Positions 56,810 through 64,000 of a DNA stretch of 64,000 nucleotides are shown piece by piece. A program made the position numbers and the translations under genes. Origin of the DNA: Mesostigma viride (taxonomy: Eukaryota > Streptophyta > Mesostigmatophyceae > Mesostigmatales > Mesostigmataceae); the NCBI GenBank assembly GCA_009746045.1, contig RPFO01002092.1, positions 31,478 through 95,477 on the forward strand, written 5' to 3'. Position 1 is the stretch's first letter; the number at the start of each line of letters is the position of its first letter. Below the pieces are notes generated by a model that worked only from the letters and a program-made list of their open reading frames with translations, was not told the origin of the DNA and did no database searches.

Positions 56810-57155
56810 GAGACAATTTTTTGGCTCGAGGCTTTTTATACCCTACGGGGTGGATCCTTGGGCGCCCTCGAGGCCGTTTCGGTTCGTGTCGTTTTTCCGT
56901 TTTGGAGGGTGAGCGCCCACGTGGACGCCTGCGATCGCCCACCAAGGCGAGGATGGCCAATCGGATTTCGGGGCTCATGTCGTGACAGGTGGACGGAATC
57001 GTGTCGTGGTGGCCTGCTTCTTGAAGGATCCTGACGACACGTTCTAGAGTTTTCTGCCCCAGTCGAGAACCCGAACAATATCGGAGGAGTGCTTGGGTGT
57101 CCAACACGTACTCCTTCTCGGCGCCTGCGTATCGTTTGATGGACGGAATATCCAT
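56661..57155 (-). CDS. Small AT-hook protein
   Basis: 164 residues. Residues 1-75 look folded and helical (TLERVVRILQEAG, EIRLAILALVG). Residues 75-113 are very basic and include the AT-hook core KRPRGRPRIHP (92-103), which binds the minor groove of AT-rich DNA. The last ~45 residues overlap the recombinase gene in another frame and may not be translated as written; a frameshift near 56815 cannot be excluded. It sits 22 bases after the packaging ATPase on the same strand, so the two are probably co-expressed. It could be a DNA-packaging or regulatory protein; I do not recognise a family. Confidence 0.6.
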   Translation of the reverse strand: MDIPSIKRYAGAEKEYVLDTQALLRYCSGSRLGQKTLERVVRILQEAGHHDTIPSTCHDMSPEIRLAILALVGDRRRPRGRSPSKTEKRHEPKRPRGRPRIHPVGYKKPRAKKLSHVQSSDDGDRRGASRAMATGPGEEASNRPRPDELHLGEKQGQEGRLESQ

Positions 57156-57177
57156 AGTATATCATGTTCAGAGAAAA

Positions 57178-58062
57178 TTATTTTATCGAGAGAAATGTAT
57201 TGAAGTTTCGACGAAACATTTTTTTCGGGTCGCGCTGGTCGAAGTCGACAGCAAAGAAGTCGTGAGGATCGTCCTTGACGGCGTGGTCCCATAGCGCGAG
57301 AAACTCATCCGGCGCCACAGCCCCCGCGCTCTCTTCCGCGATCTGTCGCGCGGCTCGATGGTCCTTCGTTCTGAACAGCGCAAGAAACGATATATTCGCT
57401 CGCACTGCTCGTGGTACGCCACCGCTCGTGTACGCCTGTGTCAGGAAAATCATGCTCGTGAGGAAGTGTCTGTGTTTGAACGCGAAAGCCGCAACAGCGT
57501 TTTTGCTAGAGCTCTGATAGAGGGCACTGCCTTGCATGTCGTCTATCAGAATGAGCGACGAAGGAGGACCGTGCTCGAACCTTGTCGCAGGTTTATCCCA
57601 GTTCATTGCATCAAGGCGTAGGTACATGGAGAGGTCCATGAGTTCTGCGTTTTTTTTCCCATCCACGTATTCGCGTTTGAACGTTTCCCAGACCTTGAGA
57701 TCGTCCTTGTACCTCTCGTATTCGTGGAGGTCAGACTTTATATGATCTATCATCCCATCGAATGCCAGGTTAGAGTAGACTTCCATCGTCATAGCTGGTT
57801 CCGGGAGCTCCTTGTATTTCGGCTCCGTGTGGGCACTCCCTGAAATGAGGTACAGCTTGTCGAATGAGTTGTTAGCAAAGTAAGCCTTCGCCATGTTGAC
57901 TGCCGATGTAGTTTTCCCAGACCGTCGAGCTCCGCAGAAGTTTGCGATGAAATGAAGACTCGGCATATTCGGTGGAGCAGGACGCTGTGGGGCGTATCGT
58001 TGCTTGATGTCTTTGTTCTCAAGTGAATGAATTCGTCGCTCTTCGATGATAGCCATTATCAT
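57178..58062 (-). CDS. A32-like genome-packaging ATPase
   Basis: 294 residues. Walker A GARRSGKTT at 44-52 and Walker B SLILIDDMQG at 169-178, followed by FLTQAYTSGG, which fits the sensor/polar-residue position of FtsK/HerA-type packaging ATPases. The length is typical for the A32 family of Polinton-like viruses, virophages and larger DNA viruses. It should pump viral DNA into capsids. There is a second possible Met at codon 3. The frame is intact and lies between the AT-hook gene and the coiled-coil gene, all on the minus strand. Confidence 0.9.
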   Translation of the reverse strand: MIMAIIEERRIHSLENKDIKQRYAPQRPAPPNMPSLHFIANFCGARRSGKTTSAVNMAKAYFANNSFDKLYLISGSAHTEPKYKELPEPAMTMEVYSNLAFDGMIDHIKSDLHEYERYKDDLKVWETFKREYVDGKKNAELMDLSMYLRLDAMNWDKPATRFEHGPPSSLILIDDMQGSALYQSSSKNAVAAFAFKHRHFLTSMIFLTQAYTSGGVPRAVRANISFLALFRTKDHRAARQIAEESAGAVAPDEFLALWDHAVKDDPHDFFAVDFDQRDPKKMFRRNFNTFLSIK

Positions 58063-58074
58063 TCTGAAGACATT

Positions 58075-58601
58075 TTAATCGTCCAGACTAGCAAGGAGAG
58101 ACGCGCGGATGGCGGCCATGCGCATCTCGTATGGCGTCATCGCGACAGGTGGCGGTGGTGGAGGTGGGAGCTGTCGGGTCTTGATCGGGGGTGGCGGAGA
58201 GTCCGGCTCTGTCTCCTTGGGCTTTCGACCCCGTCTTGGTTTTGGCGTGTCGGCGGGGGTTGAGGCGACGGAATCTTCAGCGAGAAGGCGTTCAATCCGC
58301 GATTTGTTGCGGCTTCTTGCAGCTCGAGTTCGACTAGCCTTTGCCGCTGAATCTCCAATTCCTTTGCAAGGACCTTTCGTTTCGTTATCTCTGCCTCCTT
58401 TTCTTCGTTTCGTCTCTTCTCCCTCTCGGCTTTTGCGCGTTGCTGGTAAACCCTCATTTTGTCGCGAAGGGCTTTTTTCTGTTCATCATTCAGCGGTTGT
58501 CCCTTTCGAATTGTCTTGACCAGGTCAACCTGCTCTTCCCGCGTCTCGGCGAAGGTTTCGTCTTGGTAGCTCGTTGGGGTCTCTGAAGCCTCAGAGGCCA
58601 T
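58075..58601 (-). pseudogene. Coiled-coil protein gene with one frameshift
   Basis: The start is ATG 58601. As read, the frame gives 154 residues and stops at 58137. Residues ~25-105 are a charged, heptad-like coiled coil (DEQKKALRDKMRVYQQRAKA, EKEAEITKRKVLAKELEIQR). Near 58311 the coil pattern breaks. In the neighbouring frame it continues naturally (RIERLLAEDS), followed by an AT-hook-like KPRRGRKPKE, a proline run and a helical tail ending LLASLDD at a stop at 58075. One missing base near 58311 explains this and would give ~175 residues. The unbroken stretch ends only 12 bases from the ATPase start. Function unknown; a scaffold or DNA-associated virion protein is a guess. A sequencing error is possible. 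Confidence 0.65.
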
Positions 58602-58625
58602 GTTTATATTCTAGGTAGATAATAA
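58602..58625. promoter_or_regulatory. 24-bp divergent intergenic region
   Basis: The only divergent junction of the virus separates minus-strand genes from plus-strand genes. It is AT-rich (TTTATATTCTAGGTAGATAA). It must carry start signals for both directions unless they lie within coding sequence. Confidence 0.45.
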
Positions 58626-60674
58626 ATGGTCGTTCTAACAACATTGAGCAGACCGACCAATCTCGCCACCGGGTTAACGCTCGACCCTGAAATGGAGGAG
58701 CGTGTTTCTAACATCGAAACAGACATAGATGGGCTTCAAGCTAGCGTGACGTTACTTCTTGGCATTTCACATCCATTCGATGAGTCACTCGTTGTCGACG
58801 GATTCAAAATTTTCTACCCGAGCCAGCCGACAAATGTGCGACTCGGAGACAATTACGACGACGAGACCGCAAGCGACCCATCGGAACTTGCTTACAGTCT
58901 CGTCGTGAATGGGTATTCCTATTTTAAATCAGGGACTACTTTAGTCGACGATCTCACTCTAAATGAACCTTACCTTACGGCGAAAGTGGGAGCGACCCAG
59001 TACCACGTCTTCGACTTTAGCCCTGATACGTTGCTAGACCCTGGTGGCAGAGTCCTGACCCGCGCGCAATTGGACTACCTTTTTGACCAACACGGGGTAG
59101 GCAAAACGTCGATAGCTAACTTGAACGGGGATTTCGTCCTCCATCTCGAAGACGGGACGACCGTGTCGCACCAAAACGCGTTCAACGTCATCAATGACCA
59201 GGATGTGCGAGTCCAGCTGCCCTACAACGTTACGAATGGCGACGCGAGTGGAATCTGTAAGTTTACCTATCGCGACTACCACACGACCCAGGCGCGCACG
59301 GGGGAGAGCGTTGTGGACGGAGAGGTAGGATATCCATACTTTTCCGACTCTTTCTATGGTCTCGGCGGATCTCGATTTAACGGCCTCCCTCTCCGCGTGG
59401 AGTTGTTGTCTTTCGCCACGATTCGCGACGACAACCGCCGCCTTCCACTAACTGGGAGATCCTTCACCATCACGCGTACATACTCGCCACTGACGGACTG
59501 GCGAATGGGTCCGATTGACCCTGTGAACGCACTCTACTGGAGCACCAATCCAACCACCGCTAATTGGGAGGTCGTAGAGGGAACGACCCTCAAACAGGGC
59601 ATAAAGATGACGACCCCCTTCGCATACCAACGCAAACTCCCCATCAGGTGGTACATGAATTCCACCCAGCTCACGCCGACCACTCCGACCATCGGCGGAG
59701 TCTCCCTCTCGCAAAACGGGGGACTGCGCGGGGAAGACGCCGTAATCACCGCGCCAGTCGCGGCAGATAGTAACAAGTATATGAACTACGAGATAGACGT
59801 CTACAACGACTCGACCCTCACCTCCTACACCACCCACAAAGGAGGGGTGATGGTATGCGTTTCAAAAATGAGCCAACTGCACTCCGGCATCCGGACACCA
59901 AGTTCCTACATTTCATATCTAAATCCTGTAAAAATCGCGATCAACGGCGTCTACGCGGACCATGATGTGGGGTGGGGAAAGTCGTTGCCTCCTCTCACCG
60001 GTTTTCATCTGTTGGCGAACGGAGTATCTCAAGGGGCCTTGGATGGGACGTTGAAGACAACGACGTTTCAAAATCCATCCGAAGGCGATGATGTAGAACT
60101 CAGATACAGGATCGTAACCGTAAAGGACTCGCCAAACCTGTCAGGAGAGACCGTGGAGATAGACGGCCCCGCTACGACGCTCCATTCTCTAGAATCATTC
60201 TCGCGCCACTCCGTGACCACGCTGCAAGCAGAAGCTTCGAAATACTACTTTGAAGGGTCTCCCGAAAAATTCTTTTTTGTAAAAACAGCCACTCCGGCAC
60301 CAAGCAAATGTGTTGTTTTTTCAGAGCAGCTCATCGACGGCCCATTTCTATTGTGTTTTCGGCTATATTTGGGCAGCAACGATGCTTTCGTCTCGTTTGC
60401 AGAAAATACTATGTCTTTGACGAATAAATATCACCCGGCCACGACAGATGCCCATCAGAATTGGAGAAATGCGGCTACGACGCATTGGGGTATGCTGGGT
60501 ATCAATCTGCACCATAGTGACTATGCACTCGACCTGTTTGACAATCTGAAGTCGAAGGTTCGATACACGTTAAACTCATCATGGAGACAACAAAACAGCT
60601 ACTGGGTGGCATTTCGAAGAAAATCGGATGGGAAGTGGAGCGTTATATATCAAAAACAACTCCTCAAAAACTGA
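58626..60674 (+). CDS. Large putative virion structural protein (capsid or fibre)
   Basis: 682 residues with an intact frame. Residues ~20-47 (DPEMEERVSNIETDIDGLQA) form a short coiled coil, as at the base of trimeric fibres. The rest is rich in beta-forming and Asn/Thr/Ser/Gly residues with no membrane segment, typical of viral structural proteins. Size (600-700 residues) and position next to the packaging ATPase and a second structural gene fit a major capsid protein. However, I do not see recognisable double-jelly-roll signatures, and the coiled-coil start argues for a fibre or penton-associated protein. The choice needs structure prediction. It begins the plus-strand block, 24 bases from the divergent coiled-coil gene. 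Confidence 0.6.
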   Translation: MVVLTTLSRPTNLATGLTLDPEMEERVSNIETDIDGLQASVTLLLGISHPFDESLVVDGFKIFYPSQPTNVRLGDNYDDETASDPSELAYSLVVNGYSYFKSGTTLVDDLTLNEPYLTAKVGATQYHVFDFSPDTLLDPGGRVLTRAQLDYLFDQHGVGKTSIANLNGDFVLHLEDGTTVSHQNAFNVINDQDVRVQLPYNVTNGDASGICKFTYRDYHTTQARTGESVVDGEVGYPYFSDSFYGLGGSRFNGLPLRVELLSFATIRDDNRRLPLTGRSFTITRTYSPLTDWRMGPIDPVNALYWSTNPTTANWEVVEGTTLKQGIKMTTPFAYQRKLPIRWYMNSTQLTPTTPTIGGVSLSQNGGLRGEDAVITAPVAADSNKYMNYEIDVYNDSTLTSYTTHKGGVMVCVSKMSQLHSGIRTPSSYISYLNPVKIAINGVYADHDVGWGKSLPPLTGFHLLANGVSQGALDGTLKTTTFQNPSEGDDVELRYRIVTVKDSPNLSGETVEIDGPATTLHSLESFSRHSVTTLQAEASKYYFEGSPEKFFFVKTATPAPSKCVVFSEQLIDGPFLLCFRLYLGSNDAFVSFAENTMSLTNKYHPATTDAHQNWRNAATTHWGMLGINLHHSDYALDLFDNLKSKVRYTLNSSWRQQNSYWVAFRRKSDGKWSVIYQKQLLKN

Positions 60675-60684
60675 GTGAAATGAC

Positions 60685-61791
60685 TAAAATCTCAAACTCG
60701 TCCGGTATATTTACAACCATCCTACAGACATTCTTGACCCGTACATTCCGATGCCCCTCCGACCAGTTTCTACTTGAGCGGAGAGTACCACGGCGCGTAT
60801 GTCTGGCCAATCCAAGATAACCTACAGGACATAGAGTTCGACTCTCTAAAAACCAACAACCCATCCGGATCGTACACGGCCGTCGGAGACGTGTTGGAGC
60901 TGCGTCACAGGTCCACCTCGTCGAGGAATTGTAGCATTTTTGGCAAATATAGCGTCACAAAACCCGTACCGGGTGTGGCGGATACTTGGTTTAAGGAGCT
61001 AACACTCACGAATGAGAGTGTCATCCGCACGGTTGTTAAGTGTCCAGATGTTCAATACGGCGTGCAAATGAACCAATATACTGCCAAAATATATGGGATT
61101 CTACCAGCTCGTCAGTCGGTAAGGAAGTTTTATGTAAGACTTGGATTTTCAAACACCAAGTTGAGCAATGATCCGTTGCTTATCAGCGTAGTCGTTGGAG
61201 AAGCGTGGACTGGCGGTTTTTCTACAACCACAATATCAAAATCCTCGTCGTACGTTGACATAACCTGTGATCATATTTCACTGGTTGATCCTCCAGTTAC
61301 TGGTATGATCCATTTGGCGACCGTGACGTTCCAGGTATTAGATCCAACAGTATCTGGCCCGAGCCCGCTTTTATTTGCTTCTAGCCTAAGCTACTATTAT
61401 GGTTCAAGCCTGTCGTCAATTGGCGGCAATCACGGGATGGACGTGGCCCTGTATGAAGATGTCCGAGAAACTAGGCGTATATCGCACACGATTTTGAAGC
61501 AGACTCTTGGTCGGTTTGAGGCAGCCCATATACGACTACCCGCTTCCGCAATTTTGGCATGGCGCCCCTGTGGCTGTGATGTCTTTCCACGACCCGGCCA
61601 CGCAATCGGAACTAACTCTTCCGACCGCGTTGACCAATATCCTTGTCAGGTTAACATTTGATAACAACCCACCAACGATTCTCGACATATCAAACCCATA
61701 TCGCTTAACGGCTAGCGGCCTGTCCGTCTGGCCGGTAAACGTTATAATTGGCAGCAACTGGAATGTTGTTTCAGGATACGAGGAGGGATGA
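60685..61791 (+). pseudogene. Second viral structural protein gene, broken by frameshifts
   Basis: No single frame covers it and no ATG opens the main part. A first piece (YIYNHPTDILDPYIPMPL, about 60706-60760) is in one frame. A second (SDAPPTSFYLSGEYHGAYVW onward, about 60747-61500) is in another. The third, ending GSNWNVVSGYEEG at 61791, is in yet another from about 61510. All three look like beta-rich structural protein, which suggests at least two indels, near 60750 and 61450-61510. Together about 360 residues, in the size range of a minor capsid (penton) protein of Polinton-like viruses, but I see no diagnostic motif. The upstream start is missing. It follows the large structural gene directly. 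Confidence 0.55.
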
Positions 61792-64000
61792 CGGGGTGTT
61801 TGAAATCGCATTGCGGATTCCTCGCATCAACCACTGACAACGTCAAAACATAGCTTGTCTACGGCGTTTTGCAAGTCGCGCGCTGGAAAAATGGCCGTGT
61901 CGACTAACAAGCCCTCACTTGGACGTTATAAAAAATCTATGATTATATGCAGAAATGGCAAGGCGTCAGAAATCAGCACGGCGCCGTCCTTCAAGTAAAA
62001 GGGGGAAAACCGAAGCGTAAGGTCGCACCCCAGTCGGCAGGTGACCGGTTTATCGACCAACACCATTGTCATCCACAGCGCGCCGGTTCCGAAGAGCGGT
62101 GAACAAAGGGAAGGTCGCAGAGGCGCGAGGGTTAAGGATGCCCTTCTCATGGCGTCAGTGATGGCGAACTCTAGACCGGTCGTGTACCACCGTACGTTGT
62201 CCGCGTATGCCCAACCGGGCCTGTCGCGCCGGCTCCCGAACCGGGTTTGTCGTCGATGAAGCAGTGGCGGCACCCCGGAGCCTGCGGGTGTACCTGTCGG
62301 GAAACGAGTCCAGGTGGGAGGCGCGAGGTGGAAATGCCCACAACCCGGGTGTAAGAATACGTTGCAAACGAAAAAACCTCCTGCTGCATCTCAGGAGGGT
62401 CACAACACGCGTGGGAATTCCAAAAGAAGGCGTGAAAAAAAAATCTCACAGAAGAGTAAACATGAGCAGCCCGCTGTCACTGACGCCGAGATGCTCGAGA
62501 TCTCTCAATGGATGCCCTCCATCCAAATGTCCCGGAGATTCATTGAGGCAGGCCATGCTCTACTGTAAGAAGAAGCACACTCACAGGGAAGACAAGGCGC
62601 GCCATGAAAAGGGCATCGGCGAAAATTGAGGAAGGCGTCGTCAAGGTTTTTGGGACAAACGAAATTACTTCTGAGCTATTGTCAGAGAAGTGGCCGATGA
62701 AGAGTTCATCCAGGAAACGTGACACTTCACTCTTCGCAGGAGAGAACCGAACTCGCGGGACGCTAGTGGATCCGGTATGGACATCCCGGGGGACTCCTTG
62801 ACGATTATACACCGACGTTAACAGGTCTTACCCTCCATGACCATCCCGTTTGAACAGACTCACATCAGCGAAGGAAACCGGATACTTCACTGTTCCGTTG
62901 TCTGGAGCGAGTCCCCTACGAAGGTGACTTGCCGCTCGGCTCGTACACACGACTATCGAAAACCGAAAAAAACATAGAGGAAGCTTTGAAGGCGTAGATC
63001 CTGGGTTCTCGGTCACGAGTACAACAGGGCGACTAGTCTGTTTACCGGTGAACAAATGCCACCGAGTTCTCTGTCGCGGTGGATGAGCGCCACGGCCGGG
63101 TGTTGGGGCTCATGGAAGGATCATATCCTTCACAGGCGTCCTCGCTTAGCAACCGGCCAGCGACGAATGGGAGACTGAGAATGGTGTATGTATTACAGGA
63201 CATCGTTCGAGGAAACGTGATATCATCGTCGACAGGCACGGGACTATGGAGGCCTTTTGGCCGTCTGTCCCAACATGGAAAAAAACAAGGGGAAAAAAAA
63301 AAAAGAGAAGAATCCGAGCACACATAGATTGATGTATCACATCGAATGGATTTTTTTACTTGAAGAAAGCTGGCCGAGGTATGGGATTTTTTTTAACCTT
63401 TCGCTCCATCACCCGTCTTTCCGGGTTGGACAAGGCGCTCAGTACAAGTGTTTTGCGACCGAGTCGCTTTTCCGCACGTGTACTCTTTCGCGATCATGTT
63501 GGATGGGATGTGTCCGAGCGCGGATCGACAAATGCCCCCGCCTCTTGGCAGCCCAGCGCCCCGTCGCCTAAATTTTTGAGCATGACTTTGCCAGGCGTGC
63601 CGGCTTTTTTGACAGCGACACGATGGCCGCCGTCGCCGGACCCTCTTGATAGCCGTTGCGGTCAAACTTCCACAGCGTCTAGCACGTTCCGATTGCTCAA
63701 AATTAACTTTCTCGTCCTCGGATATGTACTGATGGCTTGAGAAATAATCTGGTTTGCGGCTGGATGTCCTGGTTCAAGGGCCATATACTTAACGCTCCCG
63801 TCTTCCTCGCCTCTATTCGCCATCGCCTTCTGAAGGGCTTATGCGGAAGGAGAGCGAAGAGGCCCAATCCGAGTTAGACAGTTATGGAGGTCGTCCTCCG
63901 TCGGCAGGTCGGATCGTGATGTTGCTTGTGGAGAGTCCTTGAGATTGCTGCCACAAAGGGGGTCGCTGCCTGCCAAGCAATGGGTTTTAAGAACTGCGAG
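61792..64000. other. Right flank without a supportable gene
   Basis: Only short frames are present. A 115-codon minus-strand frame (62273-61926) and an 84-codon plus-strand frame (62314-62568, with WKCPQPGC, a zinc-like CxxxxC pair, and a basic stretch) could be remnants of decayed genes. I recognise neither. No repeat or terminal inverted repeat was seen. Confidence 0.5.

Larger units (their letters stand above)
52032..61791. mobile_element. Integrated Polinton-like virus (boundaries approximate)
   Basis: Primase-helicase, tyrosine recombinase, A32-type packaging ATPase and adjacent structural genes in ~9 kb match the gene set of Polinton-like viruses. I see no retrovirus-like integrase, protein-primed DNA polymerase B or Ulp1-type protease, which argues against a canonical Maverick/Polinton. 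All genes left of 58601 are on the minus strand and those to its right on the plus strand. Terminal repeats were not found: the left edge is inferred from the motif cluster and the right edge from the last coding sequence. Confidence 0.75.

Noticed and set aside
52032-61791. Canonical Maverick/Polinton or virophage
   Set aside because: No DNA polymerase B, retroviral-type integrase or Ulp1-like protease is seen. The tyrosine recombinase and primase-helicase fit the Polinton-like virus group better.

Overview
The window looks like a repeat-rich nuclear segment of a unicellular eukaryote, most likely an alga. Three things point that way: GT-AG spliceosomal introns, a block of plant-type telomere repeat (CCCTAAA)n, and an integrated Polinton-like virus of the kind known from protists. 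The species cannot be named from the sequence. No rRNA, confident tRNA or housekeeping gene is visible. Nearly all the coding capacity belongs to mobile or viral elements.

Left third (1-15.5 kb): a tandemly duplicated two-gene transposon-like unit. One gene (6781-11950, +) encodes a DUF7869-type DDE transposase-like protein. It has a long Gly/Ala repeat in the middle and an acidic tail. Its tail is repeated at 3-1325. A divergent zinc-finger gene (5088-4153, -) is separated from it by a 149-bp minisatellite. The two copies of the unit differ by a clean 1760-bp transposon insertion (1965-3724) with inverted termini and a 4-bp target duplication. The second copy ends in a (TAAGCG)n array followed by 600 bp of purine-only repeats, 360-bp tandem repeats and a 585-bp foldback.

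Middle (16.1-45.4 kb): a giant inverted repeat. Arms of about 2.26 kb (16113-18371 and 43112-45365) each carry a 30-bp minisatellite and an outward-facing TATA box. They enclose 24.7 kb of a ~70-bp satellite (about 350 monomers). The satellite changes orientation once, near 19415, and is organised in 1.8-2.0 kb and 6.8 kb higher-order repeats. I see no real genes in it, although stop-free runs are common.

Right of it (45.4-52 kb): a TATA/CCAAT promoter, an AT tract, a 230-bp repeat carrying a hairpin-forming motif, and a second, spliced DDE transposase-like gene (47166-50516; three introns that keep the frame). The same hairpin motif recurs inside its introns. Next come an interstitial telomere block (51431-51513) and 162-bp repeats.

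Right end (52-64 kb): an integrated Polinton-like virus. It carries a primase/SF3 helicase, a tyrosine recombinase, an AT-hook protein, an A32-type packaging ATPase, a coiled-coil protein and two structural-protein genes. The replication, integration and packaging genes are intact. The coiled-coil gene and the second structural gene carry frameshifts, so the element appears to be decaying. The last 2.2 kb holds no gene I can support.
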